A stretch of 55,841 nucleotides of DNA. Source: an uncultured SAR86 cluster bacterium (GTDB lineage Bacteria > Pseudomonadota > Gammaproteobacteria > Magnimaribacterales > AG-339-G14). Shown one piece after another: positions 18,030 to 26,789 of the stretch. How positions within the stretch are numbered: position 1 is the stretch's first letter; the number at the start of each line of letters is the position of its first letter. The stretch lies in assembly GCA_902629465.1 (NCBI GenBank), contig CACOQX010000001.1:81632-137472 (forward strand), read 5' to 3'. Both the position numbers and the translations under genes were made by a program. A model generated the notes under the pieces. The model had not been told where the DNA came from, searched no databases, and saw only the letters and a list, made by a program, of their open reading frames with translations.

Positions 18030-19643
18030 CTATATATTGTTTTTCCAGAAGTTGGTAATTGGATATCTTCTGTCTTTGCCAAAATTTCTGGCAGAAATCT
18101 TTATTCCAAGTGGTACTTGCCTTCTCTTGTATTCATTGAAATTGATTAAATCTATAACCTTTTGAACATCGTCTGAGTTAAAACCTGAGTCAATAATTTC
18201 TTTTTTAGTTTTGTCGTCCTCAACATATGCTTCAATAATTGGATCAAGTAAATCATATGTTGGCAGAGAATCACTATCTTTCTGATCTTCTGATAGCTCA
18301 GCGCTGGGTTCTCTATCAATTATTCTTTGAGGAATGGCTTTGCTAAGAGAATTTCTGTATCTGGCCAAATCATATACGGTTGTTTTGTAAACATCTCTGA
18401 GTACAGAGAACCCTCCTGCAGTATCGCCATATAAAGTTGAATAACCTACCGCTGCCTCACTTTTATTACCTGTTGTGAGAACTAAATAGCCCAAATTGTT
18501 GGAAAGAGCCATTAGCGTAACTCCTCTGCATCTTGATTGGAGATTTTCTTCGGTTTTATCAGATTCTCTTGGCTCTAATTTACCATCCAAAGAATTTTTA
18601 AATGCTGTAAACATCTCGCTTATGGGAATTACCTCATGGGTGAAGCGAAGATTCTCTGCTAGCTGTTGAGCATCTTCTATACTAATGTCTGCAGTGTATT
18701 TAAAAGGCATCATAACTGTATTGACCTTGTCGGGTCCTAATGCGTCTGATGCTATTGCAGCAGTTAAAGCCGAATCAATTCCTCCAGATGAGCCAATTAA
18801 TATTCCTTTAAAATTATTTTTTTGAACATAATCTCGAGTGCCCAGAACCAAGGCTTTGTAAATATCAGAAATATCCCCTACCTTGCTTGGTTGATCTTCT
18901 TTTAAACCAGTTGAAATATTATTGTCGTCTATTTCAATCACTATCTGATCTGTTTCGAAACTCTTCAGACGTTTGACAGAATCTTTTGAGTCAATTATTA
19001 AAGAACTTCCATCAAATACAAGCTCGTCTTGTCCACCTACCTGATTTACATAAATTATTGGTTTTCTAAATTTATCAAAATAATTGCAAAGCATCTCTTC
19101 TCTGAGATTTTTTTTATCGAGGGTAAAAGGAGATGCGCTTATATTTACGATTAAGTCTATGTCTTGATTGCATAGTTCTTTTGTAAAATCTTCATTCCAA
19201 ATGTCCTCACAAATAGAAATGCCAAATTTAAGATCTCTATCTTCAAAAACTTCATGAACTTCTCCCTTCAAAAAGTATCTTTTCTCATCAAATTCTTTGT
19301 AATTAGGAAGAATTTGCTTTTTGTAATTTTTAACAATTTTTCCATTTTGGTAAAAAATAGCCGCATTAAAAATATTTTCTCCTTCACGAATGGGACACCC
19401 AATGATTATAGATATTTCCTTTGATAACTCTTCGAGCTCGTTAGAGCACCTCTCGCTTTCGTCTAAAAAATCCTCTCTCAATAGTAAATCCTCAGGCGGA
19501 TAACCTGTTAAAAACATTTCAGAGAATACAATCAGATTTATGCCTTTTTCTTTAGCTTCAATAATATGAGACTTTGCAAGGTCTAAATTACCTTGAATAT
19601 CACCAACTTTTGGGTTTTCTTGAACTAATTTAATTTTGTACAT
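18030..19643 (-). CDS. nadE: Glutamine-dependent NAD+ synthetase
   Basis: Makes NAD from deamido-NAD, ATP and glutamine. The 537 residues combine an N-terminal nitrilase-type glutaminase (ENPKVGDIQGNLDLA; Glu in FSEMFLTGYPPEDLL; catalytic Cys in GISICEDIWNE at about 148) with a C-terminal synthetase holding the P-loop SSGGIDSALTAAIA (about 282-295). Late motifs STLYGDTAGG and EPSAELS are typical. It stands alone between a divergent DAHP synthase gene and a terminator. The glutaminase domain means ammonia comes from glutamine. Confidence 0.97.
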   Translation of the reverse strand: MYKIKLVQENPKVGDIQGNLDLAKSHIIEAKEKGINLIVFSEMFLTGYPPEDLLLREDFLDESERCSNELEELSKEISIIIGCPIREGENIFNAAIFYQNGKIVKNYKKQILPNYKEFDEKRYFLKGEVHEVFEDRDLKFGISICEDIWNEDFTKELCNQDIDLIVNISASPFTLDKKNLREEMLCNYFDKFRKPIIYVNQVGGQDELVFDGSSLIIDSKDSVKRLKSFETDQIVIEIDDNNISTGLKEDQPSKVGDISDIYKALVLGTRDYVQKNNFKGILIGSSGGIDSALTAAIASDALGPDKVNTVMMPFKYTADISIEDAQQLAENLRFTHEVIPISEMFTAFKNSLDGKLEPRESDKTEENLQSRCRGVTLMALSNNLGYLVLTTGNKSEAAVGYSTLYGDTAGGFSVLRDVYKTTVYDLARYRNSLSKAIPQRIIDREPSAELSEDQKDSDSLPTYDLLDPIIEAYVEDDKTKKEIIDSGFNSDDVQKVIDLINFNEYKRRQVPLGIKISARNFGKDRRYPITNFWKNNI

Positions 19644-19666
19644 TTCTCAATTTAAGCTTTAATTTA

Positions 19667-19695
19667 TATTTAGAAGAGATAAAATCAACGGTCAA
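19667..19695 (-). promoter_or_regulatory. Predicted promoter of nadE
   Basis: On the minus strand TTGACC (19695 to 19690) and TAAATA (19672 to 19667) are 17 bases apart, 23 bases before the nadE ATG. The -35 box abuts the ATG of the divergent DAHP synthase gene, so the two promoters overlap in a 52-base space. A TTGATT/TAAATT reading shifted by a few bases is also possible. Confidence 0.35.
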
Positions 19696-20766
19696 ATGAA
19701 ATATTTAACGGATAATACCAGAATAACAGGTCTGATGGAGGTGTCTCCTCCTGTTGAAGTTATAGAAAAGCTTCCAATTTCAGAAAAAGTCTCAGAACTG
19801 GTTTTTAACTCTAGAAACGAAATTTCAGACATACTTCATGGGAGAGAAGACAGGTTAGTTGTAGTTGTTGGCCCTTGCTCAATACACGATCCCAAAGCAG
19901 CAATTGAGTATGCAAAAAAACTTAAGTCTCTTGAAAAGGACCTAAAAGACCAACTGAAAATAGTCATGAGAGTCTATTTTGAAAAGCCCAGAACAACCGT
20001 GGGTTGGAAAGGTCTTATCAACGATCCAGATTTGAATAACAGTTATGATGTTAACAAAGGTCTTAAAGTGGCTAGAAAGCTTTTGTTAAAAATTAATGAA
20101 TTGGGTTTGCCTGCTGGAACTGAATTTTTAGATATGATCACTCCACAATATATTTCAGACTTAATTTCGTGGGGTGCAATTGGTGCTAGAACTACAGAAA
20201 GCCAAATACATAGAGAGTTAGCCTCTGGCTTATCTTGTCCAGTAGGATTTAAAAATTCTACTAACGGTTCTATTCAGGTTGCCTTGGATGCTATAGGCTC
20301 TTCTTCAAATAGCCATATTTTCCTATCCATCACAAAAGAAGGAAAATCTGCTATCTTCAACTCCTCTGGAAATAAAGATTGTCATGTGATTCTAAGAGGT
20401 GGGGAGAGCCCTAATTATTCTAAGAAAGATATACAAAAAGTTAATGAGGACTTAAACAAATCTGATTTAACTCAAAAAATTATGATTGATATGTCTCACG
20501 GAAACAGTCAAAAGCAGTTCAAAAAACAACTTATTGTGAATAAAGATATTTCTGATCAAATTGCATCAGGAAATCAAAGTATTTTTGGGGTTATGATTGA
20601 AAGTAACCTTGAGGAAGGCAACCAAAAAATAGATTCTCTTAAAAACCTTAAATATGGTCAAAGTGTGACTGATGCTTGCGTCGGTTGGAAAGATACCGAA
20701 GTTATGCTTAAGCTTCTAGCTAGAGCAGTTGATGCAAGGAGAGAAAAACTTAAGCGTTCTGCCTAA
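19696..20766 (+). CDS. aroG: 3-deoxy-7-phosphoheptulonate (DAHP) synthase, class I
   Basis: First committed step of the shikimate pathway, condensing PEP and erythrose 4-phosphate. The 356 residues match the AroF/G/H type: VVVVGPCSIHDPKAAIEYA (about 53-71), MRVYFEKPRTTVGWKGLINDP (split at about 93-113), the metal/substrate segment SHGNSQKQ (about 268-275) and late SVTDACVGWKDT. The N-terminal 30 residues that form the feedback site are present, but I cannot tell which aromatic amino acid inhibits it. It lies about 10 kb from the aroA/pheA/tyrA run and is the first gene of a plus-strand unit with the two replication-like genes below. Confidence 0.94.
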   Translation: MKYLTDNTRITGLMEVSPPVEVIEKLPISEKVSELVFNSRNEISDILHGREDRLVVVVGPCSIHDPKAAIEYAKKLKSLEKDLKDQLKIVMRVYFEKPRTTVGWKGLINDPDLNNSYDVNKGLKVARKLLLKINELGLPAGTEFLDMITPQYISDLISWGAIGARTTESQIHRELASGLSCPVGFKNSTNGSIQVALDAIGSSSNSHIFLSITKEGKSAIFNSSGNKDCHVILRGGESPNYSKKDIQKVNEDLNKSDLTQKIMIDMSHGNSQKQFKKQLIVNKDISDQIASGNQSIFGVMIESNLEEGNQKIDSLKNLKYGQSVTDACVGWKDTEVMLKLLARAVDARREKLKRSA

Positions 20767-20770
20767 GTTA

Positions 20771-21727
20771 ATGTCAAAAAAATCAAACTTTCTAAATTTT
20801 GATAAAGAAATTGCATCTAGCATTGGTCTCAAAGAAGCAATTGTTCTTCAGCTATTAAAGGCTGAAAAAAAACAAGGTTTAACTCAGCTGACTGACAAAC
20901 TGTCATTTATTGAAGAAAAGGAAATTCAAAAAGTTGTAAAGAAACTTCTCAAGCTCAAATTAATCGAAGAGTCATCTAGAGAGATTTTTTGTCTTAAATC
21001 CAAAAATGAGGAAACTATTCCGGAAAGAAAGCAAAATATTTCCAGAGGATATTTTCCTTCAAACAACATCTTGAAAGAAGCCAAAAGCCTAGGCGTTTCA
21101 GAGGACTTCATTAAAAATAAACTTCCTGAATTCAGAGCTTATTGGTCAGATCGAAAGGATAAAAGCTTCTCTTGGGACTATAAGTTTCTTAAATATCTTT
21201 TAAAAGAATGGAGAACTGAACAAGAAAACTTAAATAAAGCATCAAAAATGAAACCAATTCAAAAAAATTGGAAACCATCCAAAGAAGCATTACAAATACT
21301 AAAACATGCCGAAATAGATGAAAAATTTATCATCGATGCCTTACCAGAATTTATCTTATATTGGAGTGAAAGGAATACTGCGTCCGATTCCTGGAATACT
21401 AAATTTCTTAATCACATCAAAAATCAGTGGGTCAGGTATCAAAATTTGATTTCTATGGTACAAAAACCAACAAGGATGAATAAAGATTGGAAACCTTCAG
21501 AAGATTGTTTTGATGTTTTGAGTTTAGCAAAAATAAACAAAAGTTTTGCCATATCTCAAATTCCAGAATTTAAAATATATTGGCTCGAAACAAGAGAAAT
21601 GCGGAATTGCTGGAACTCAAAGTTCATCCAACACGTAAAATTTAAATGGAAAGCTAAACATGGGAATACAAAAAATGTATTATCAAGATTGAAAGATCAT
21701 GAGTGGGCAGTTAACTTCAAAAATTAA
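20771..21727 (+). CDS. Winged-helix protein with three tandem DnaT-like domains
   Basis: Predicted DNA replication accessory protein. From the ATG at 20771 (4 bases after the DAHP synthase stop) it is 318 residues. Residues about 1-75 look like a winged helix of the DnaT/phage replisome-organiser type (EAIVLQLLKAEKKQGL, then two helices and LLKLKLIEES). Three copies of a DnaT C-terminal-type domain follow at 94-147, 167-220 and 240-293, each with (W/Y)xPS, PEFxxYW, then W...KF...K.W; equivalent residues recur exactly every 73 positions. DnaT of E. coli has one such domain and binds ssDNA during primosome assembly. The next gene is lambda P-like and overlaps by 29 bases. An upstream in-frame start at 20729 lies inside the DAHP synthase gene and is less likely. 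Confidence 0.8.
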   Translation: MSKKSNFLNFDKEIASSIGLKEAIVLQLLKAEKKQGLTQLTDKLSFIEEKEIQKVVKKLLKLKLIEESSREIFCLKSKNEETIPERKQNISRGYFPSNNILKEAKSLGVSEDFIKNKLPEFRAYWSDRKDKSFSWDYKFLKYLLKEWRTEQENLNKASKMKPIQKNWKPSKEALQILKHAEIDEKFIIDALPEFILYWSERNTASDSWNTKFLNHIKNQWVRYQNLISMVQKPTRMNKDWKPSEDCFDVLSLAKINKSFAISQIPEFKIYWLETREMRNCWNSKFIQHVKFKWKAKHGNTKNVLSRLKDHEWAVNFKN

Positions 21728-22298
21728 AATACCTAAAAGCCAAGTAGAGCTCATAAATCTTATTTTTGCCGAATTAGAAATTACTTTTCACAATCAATTT
21801 CATAAAGCTTTCCCTGATGAGGAATCCTTGACATTAGCAAAGCAACTTTGGCTGGCAAAGCTAGAAAAATATCAAAATGAGATAGTATTCCGAGCGATTG
21901 ATAAAATCATAGAAACTTCAAAATATTTACCTTCTTTGAGCGCAGTTTTAAATCAAATTAAGGAATTAAAACTTCTTGAACAAAATATTCCTTCTCCGGT
22001 TGATGCTTACATTGAAGCAAGCTCTTTGGGAGAGACAAATCCATTGGATTTTAATTGGTCTCATCCATTTGTTTTTCATGCCGGAGCTAAAGTAGGCTGG
22101 TATAGATTAAAAACAGAATCTGAGTTTGATATCAAAAACGAATATTTAAAGGTCTATGACGAAATATTAGAAGAGAGTCAATTCAAGGGAAATTTTCTCC
22201 GTTTACCTGAAATCAAAGAAGAATTTACCGAAGAAAAGCCTCTTTCTAGTGATTTACAAAAATTAAGATTGGAAAAGATAAAAAAGAAATATTTATAA
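21699..22298 (+). CDS. Lambda P-like putative replicative helicase loader
   Basis: Resembles phage lambda replication protein P, which delivers the DnaB helicase to the origin complex. In the 199 residues I can align by eye the lambda P segment of VFSQLLATFP...RQWVLAF...FLPSPGQFVAW with IFAELEITFHNQF...KQLWLAKLEKY...KYLPSLSAVLNQIKE, the central PW/NW...W region (about 110-126), and a basic C terminus ending LQKLRLEKIKKKYL. The ATG at 21699 lies inside the end of the DnaT-like gene, so the two are coupled. No integrase, capsid or lysis gene is nearby and codon use looks like its neighbours', so this appears domesticated rather than prophage. Homology is by eye and should be confirmed by profile search. 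Confidence 0.68.
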   Translation: MSGQLTSKIKIPKSQVELINLIFAELEITFHNQFHKAFPDEESLTLAKQLWLAKLEKYQNEIVFRAIDKIIETSKYLPSLSAVLNQIKELKLLEQNIPSPVDAYIEASSLGETNPLDFNWSHPFVFHAGAKVGWYRLKTESEFDIKNEYLKVYDEILEESQFKGNFLRLPEIKEEFTEEKPLSSDLQKLRLEKIKKKYL

Positions 22299-22309
22299 GT
22301 TTTCCTTGA

Positions 22310-22315
22310 TATAAT
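22310..22315 (+). promoter_or_regulatory. Predicted -10 box upstream of the RND operon
   Basis: TATAAT lies 38 bases before the ATG of the membrane fusion gene, which has an AAGGAAA Shine-Dalgarno site about 9 bases upstream. No good -35 hexamer is seen at normal spacing. Confidence 0.4.
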
Positions 22316-22353
22316 CGCCCCTCACCTCTATATAAGAGAAAAGGAAATTACTA

Positions 22354-23409
22354 ATGAGTATAGTTACAAGGATTTTTTCAAGATCCAACCTAGAGTGGGC
22401 ATCAATTTTTATTGGTTTTGCTATTATATGGATGGTCTCAGGATTATTTGTTCAAGAACCAGCTCCTCCGACATTAATAGAAAAAAAAGATGCGGTAGTT
22501 AGGGTCATTGATCAAAAAGCACAAAATTTTTCAAAAGAAATTGTAATTAAAGGCTTTACCAAAGCTGATAAAAAAGTTTCAGTTAAATCAGAAACTTCGG
22601 GGAAGATTATCGATTTACCAATCGATCAAGGTACTTTTGTTAAAAAAGGTGAAGTCATATGCTCTTTGTTTGTCGCTGAAAGGCAGGCTAATTATGATAA
22701 AGCCTTACTTGATTTTAATTCAGCACAGAAGCTCTATGAAGAAGAACTATATTCTTCAAAACAACTGCAAAATGCAAAGTCAAACTATGAAAGAGCTAAA
22801 CTTGAATTGGATTACGCAACCATCAAAGCACCCTTTGACGGTGTAGTAGATAAGATTGATTTAGATGTCGGAGATTTCTTAAATCGAGGGTCTACCTGCG
22901 CTACTCTATTGGATTTAGACCCTATGATGATAACGGGAGATATCTCAGAAGACGAACTCTTGGATTTAACAAAAGATAGTAGAGTCAAAGTGGTAACAAA
23001 TGACAACCAAGTTTTTCAAGGTCAGATTACTTTCATCTCCTCATCGGCAGATGAAATTATGCACACTTTCGATATTGAGATTTCAATTCCGAATCCTTTT
23101 GGAAAAATAAAAGATGGTCAAACGGCTAAAGTTATCGTGTCTGCTACTCCTGAACCTGCTCATATTGTCCCATTATCGATTCTTAGATTAGATGAAGCAG
23201 GTAATATTGGAGTGAGAGTTGTTAATAAGGAAAACCTTGTTGAATTTTACATAATTGAAATTATCCAAGATACAGAAAAAGGAGTTTGGGTAACTGGTCT
23301 TCCCTTTAATTCAAGAATCATTACTGTTGGTCAGGATTACGTCAATAATAATGAAAAAGTGGATATTGCAATTGACTATAGAATGAACATGGATGAAAAC
23401 ATTAATTGA
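22354..23409 (+). CDS. RND efflux periplasmic adaptor (membrane fusion protein)
   Basis: Adaptor subunit that links an RND pump to an outer-membrane channel. The 351 residues start with a signal-anchor helix (about 14-32), then a beta-barrel and lipoyl half-motif (SVKSETSGKIIDLPIDQGT), a short helical hairpin (FNSAQKLYEEELYS...SNYERAKLEL), the second lipoyl half (YATIKAPFDGVVDKIDLDVGD) and a C-terminal barrel. The hairpin is short compared with AcrA, so the channel contact may differ. The pump gene overlaps its end by 17 bases. No TolC-like gene occurs in the window, so the outer channel must be encoded elsewhere. Confidence 0.93.
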   Translation: MSIVTRIFSRSNLEWASIFIGFAIIWMVSGLFVQEPAPPTLIEKKDAVVRVIDQKAQNFSKEIVIKGFTKADKKVSVKSETSGKIIDLPIDQGTFVKKGEVICSLFVAERQANYDKALLDFNSAQKLYEEELYSSKQLQNAKSNYERAKLELDYATIKAPFDGVVDKIDLDVGDFLNRGSTCATLLDLDPMMITGDISEDELLDLTKDSRVKVVTNDNQVFQGQITFISSSADEIMHTFDIEISIPNPFGKIKDGQTAKVIVSATPEPAHIVPLSILRLDEAGNIGVRVVNKENLVEFYIIEIIQDTEKGVWVTGLPFNSRIITVGQDYVNNNEKVDIAIDYRMNMDENIN

Positions 23410-26400
23410 TTTTTTTGTAGATCGTTATAAAGCTACATTTACTTTCTTAACCTTTGTATTGGTCTGGGGGTTCACCTCTATCGTTCAGCTTCCAGCCTCA
23501 GCCTATTCAGACATTAATATCCCATATGTGTTTATTTCAACTTATTACGATGGAGTTTCTGCCCAAGACGCAGAAAGACTTTTAACTAAGCCTTTAGAGC
23601 AAAAACTCAAAACAGTCGATGAACTGGTAGATATTCAATCTTACAGCAGACAAAGCATGTCTTATGTCATTTTAGAATTTCCCGTTGAATACTCAAAAGA
23701 TGAAGCTGTTCAAGATGTAAAAGATATTATCGATGAAGTCAAACAAGAGTTACCTTCAGAATCCGATGAACCTGTGGTAAAAGAATTTACCCTAGATGAA
23801 TATCCAATATTGGATATAAACCTTATTTCCAGTTCTTCAAATCGAAGGGAACTTTTAGCTTTTGCAAGAGAACTTCAAACAGCAGTTGAAACAATTCCAG
23901 AAGTTTTAGAAGCGGATTTAAGAGGTGTTCCCGATGACCTTCTAGAGGCCACTATCGATAAAACTAAATTGGAGAGTTATAACGTCTCTCCAAGAGATCT
24001 TTACAATGCGATTGGAGATGCAAACAGAGCAATTCCTGCAGGTGATTTAAGATCATCTACAGGTAAATTTTCTGTTTTGGTCCCTTCTGTCTTTGAGGAT
24101 GTTAACGATGTCGAGAATATTCCAATCATCGAAAACGATGGAAAAGTAATTACCCTCAAGGATTTAGTTACTTTAAGGAAAACTTTTAAAGATAGGGATT
24201 CCTTCTCTAGAGTTAACGGGAAAGATGCTGTGACTTTATCAGTAATGAAAAGACAGGATGCCAAAGAAGTTGTAGCAGCAAAAAAAGTTAATTTCGTTCT
24301 GAATGAGTTTCGCCCTAATTTGCCTACTGGAGTTGAAGTAATCATCACTCAGGACAGAACTGGTTGGTCCACTATGATGGTCGGTGAGCTAGGAGGAAAC
24401 ATTCTCACAGCTTTAATTTTAGTAATGACGATTGTGGTTGGAACGATGGGTCTAAGATCCTCAACAATGGTTGCTATGGCCATACCGACTTGCTTTCTTT
24501 TTGCTTCAATTTTTTTAGCTGCAATAGACTACAGTTTTAACTTTATGGTTTGTTTTGGCCTGTTGATATCTTTAGGTATGTTAATTGATGGGTGTGTTGT
24601 TGTTGTCGAATATGCTGATAGGAAAATGGCTGAAGGCTTAAACAGAATAGAAGCTTATAAGTTTTCCGCAAAGAGAATGTTTTGGCCTGTGACAATTTCT
24701 ATTGGTACGACATTATCAATATTTGTCCCTATGTTTTTTATGCCAGGTGTTTCGGGACAATTTTTAAGGCCAATGATTGTTACCTTATTCATTGTTCTGC
24801 TTGGCTCTATCTTATATGCATTAGTCTTTACGCCGGCGATTGGATCTAGATTTGGGAATTTAGGAATTAGAAAATCCAGAACTTTGCAAAATGCGAGTAT
24901 CCTTGAAAATGGAGATCCTACACAAATAGACGGTCTTACAGGTTTATATGCAAGAGCTTTAACTAAAGTTATTCAGTCTCCAGGAAAATTTATAGTTTTT
25001 GTTTTGTTAACCGTGACCACCATTTTTCTTTTGTATTCTCAGCATGCGCCTGGAAGTAGATTTTTCATTGAAGAAGAACCGATTGAGATGGAAGTAAAAA
25101 TCGAAGGTAGAGGGAGTTTTGGCGAATTAGAAAAACTTGGCTTCTTAAAGGAAATAGAAGATATTGTTCTTAGTATTCCTGGTCCAAGCTCCATTTCGTT
25201 AAACATGAATGGAGTTGGAGATCCAAGAGATAGAGGAAATTCTGATGAAATTGGAACTATATATATCGAAATGCCTTTTGAAAAAGATTTATCTCGCTCA
25301 GGCTGGGAAGTTTATGATGAGCTTATAGAAAAAACTCTAGATATTCCTGGGCTCGTTGTTAACGCAAAAATTAGAGAAAATGGTCCGCCAACTGACTCCC
25401 CTATTGAGATAGATGTATTTGGTAAAGATTTCGATATGGTCACAGATGCAACTATTGCCTTGACAAACTACATGAAAGATTTTGTTCCAGGTGCAAAAAA
25501 TATCTATAACACTATTCCAACTAATCTTCTGAAATGGACCATCAAAATTGATAAAGAAAAGGCAAAACAATTTGGAGTTACGACCCAAGATATTGGTGCT
25601 GCCATACAATTTATGACTGCTGGAGTAAAAGTCGGAGAATATAGGCCTGCAGACCTAGATGAAGAAGTTGAAATTAGAGTTAGATTTCCTGCTGACCAAA
25701 GAAGATTAGACCAGTTTAACGATTTAACTGTGAATACAAGATTTGGACAAGCTCCATTAAGCAGTTTTGTTGAAGTTGTTCCAGCCTATATCCCCCCTTC
25801 AATTCGAAGAGTTTCTGGCGAAAGAGCTTTTACGGTTGCAGCAGAATATCAAAAAGGAGCATTAGTTGAAGATGTCATTCCAAAAATTGAACAATGGATA
25901 GCAGATAACAATGAATATGAGCGTCTACAATTTCGATTTGGCGGACAACAAGCTGAATCAGATGCTAACGCAGCTTTTTTCTTATTTGCATTCATAGTCG
26001 GGATATTTTTGATGTCTATTTTATTGATGGTTCAACTTAATAGTTTTTACCAAGTATTTATAATTGTCTCAGCTGTCATTTTATCTACAGCTGGAGTTCA
26101 GCTTGGTTATTTAGTTACTCAACAAATATCAAGCGCTCTATTCACTAGTCTAGGAGTAATTGCATTGGCTGGAATTGTTGTAAACAACAATATTGTCCTT
26201 GTTGATACTTATAATGTTATTTCAAAAGAAAATCCCAATTTATCAAGAGATCAAATTGTGGTCCGCACAGCAGCACAAAGACTAAGGCCTATCATTTTAA
26301 CTACGGCAACCACAGTGATTGGTTTACTTCCATTAGCGTCAGGAATTGGTGTAGATTTTTATCAAAGGAACGTTGAGATCGGGGGGAGAGTTTCTGAGTG

Positions 26401-26557
26401 GTGGCAACCTATGTCATTTGCTGTTGTTTGTGGTCTGTCTTTCGCATCAGCAATTACCTTGTTCTTAACTCCTTGTTGGCTTATGCTACCTGTTGCTATA
26501 AGAAATACTCTGAACAATTTAAAAAACACATTTTTCAAAACAGTCAGTGAACGATAA
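23393..26557 (+). CDS. RND superfamily efflux pump
   Basis: Proton-driven inner-membrane pump of the HAE1/AcrB-like superfamily. The 1054 residues have the two-fold layout: TM1 (about 14-32), a large periplasmic loop, TM2-6 (about 335-475), TM7 (about 535), a second loop, and TM8-12 (about 860-1035). In TM4 the proton-relay pair Asp-Asp of AcrB reads LIDGCVVVVE, with Asp399 kept and Gly400 in the second place; in TM10 the AcrB Lys site reads GIVVNNNIVLVD, with Asn. Substrate cannot be told. It follows its adaptor in an operon and xseB starts inside its end. Confidence 0.93.
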   Translation: MKTLIDFFVDRYKATFTFLTFVLVWGFTSIVQLPASAYSDINIPYVFISTYYDGVSAQDAERLLTKPLEQKLKTVDELVDIQSYSRQSMSYVILEFPVEYSKDEAVQDVKDIIDEVKQELPSESDEPVVKEFTLDEYPILDINLISSSSNRRELLAFARELQTAVETIPEVLEADLRGVPDDLLEATIDKTKLESYNVSPRDLYNAIGDANRAIPAGDLRSSTGKFSVLVPSVFEDVNDVENIPIIENDGKVITLKDLVTLRKTFKDRDSFSRVNGKDAVTLSVMKRQDAKEVVAAKKVNFVLNEFRPNLPTGVEVIITQDRTGWSTMMVGELGGNILTALILVMTIVVGTMGLRSSTMVAMAIPTCFLFASIFLAAIDYSFNFMVCFGLLISLGMLIDGCVVVVEYADRKMAEGLNRIEAYKFSAKRMFWPVTISIGTTLSIFVPMFFMPGVSGQFLRPMIVTLFIVLLGSILYALVFTPAIGSRFGNLGIRKSRTLQNASILENGDPTQIDGLTGLYARALTKVIQSPGKFIVFVLLTVTTIFLLYSQHAPGSRFFIEEEPIEMEVKIEGRGSFGELEKLGFLKEIEDIVLSIPGPSSISLNMNGVGDPRDRGNSDEIGTIYIEMPFEKDLSRSGWEVYDELIEKTLDIPGLVVNAKIRENGPPTDSPIEIDVFGKDFDMVTDATIALTNYMKDFVPGAKNIYNTIPTNLLKWTIKIDKEKAKQFGVTTQDIGAAIQFMTAGVKVGEYRPADLDEEVEIRVRFPADQRRLDQFNDLTVNTRFGQAPLSSFVEVVPAYIPPSIRRVSGERAFTVAAEYQKGALVEDVIPKIEQWIADNNEYERLQFRFGGQQAESDANAAFFLFAFIVGIFLMSILLMVQLNSFYQVFIIVSAVILSTAGVQLGYLVTQQISSALFTSLGVIALAGIVVNNNIVLVDTYNVISKENPNLSRDQIVVRTAAQRLRPIILTTATTVIGLLPLASGIGVDFYQRNVEIGGRVSEWWQPMSFAVVCGLSFASAITLFLTPCWLMLPVAIRNTLNNLKNTFFKTVSER

Positions 26558-26789
26558 ATCCAAAGAAAAAAGTTTAGATTTTGAAAAATCTTTAGAAAAG
26601 CTTGAAAATATTATTGAAGCACTTGAAGATGGTGATCTACCTCTAAACGAATCAATAAAAACTTTTGAAGAGGGAGTGAAGATAACTAAACACTGTCAAG
26701 AACTTCTTACCAAAGCTGAGTTGAAAATTCAAAAGCTTTTAGAAAAAGATGATGGCACGCTTGATCTAGAAGACTTTGATGATAAATAA
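26547..26789 (+). CDS. xseB: Exodeoxyribonuclease VII small subunit
   Basis: Small subunit of ExoVII, which degrades single-stranded DNA with XseA (not in the window). The 80 residues show the core FEKSLEKLENIIEALEDGDLPLNESIKTFEEG pattern (described in parts) and an acidic tail. The GTG start at 26547 overlaps the RND gene by 11 bases, and the end overlaps ispA by 11 bases. The xseB-ispA-dxs order is conserved in many gammaproteobacteria and confirms the call. Confidence 0.96.
   Translation: MNDKSKEKSLDFEKSLEKLENIIEALEDGDLPLNESIKTFEEGVKITKHCQELLTKAELKIQKLLEKDDGTLDLEDFDDK

Noticed and set aside
20771..22298. Prophage remnant
   Set aside because: No integrase, att repeats, tRNA, capsid or lysis genes; both genes intact and embedded in a core-gene operon. 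Domestication fits better.
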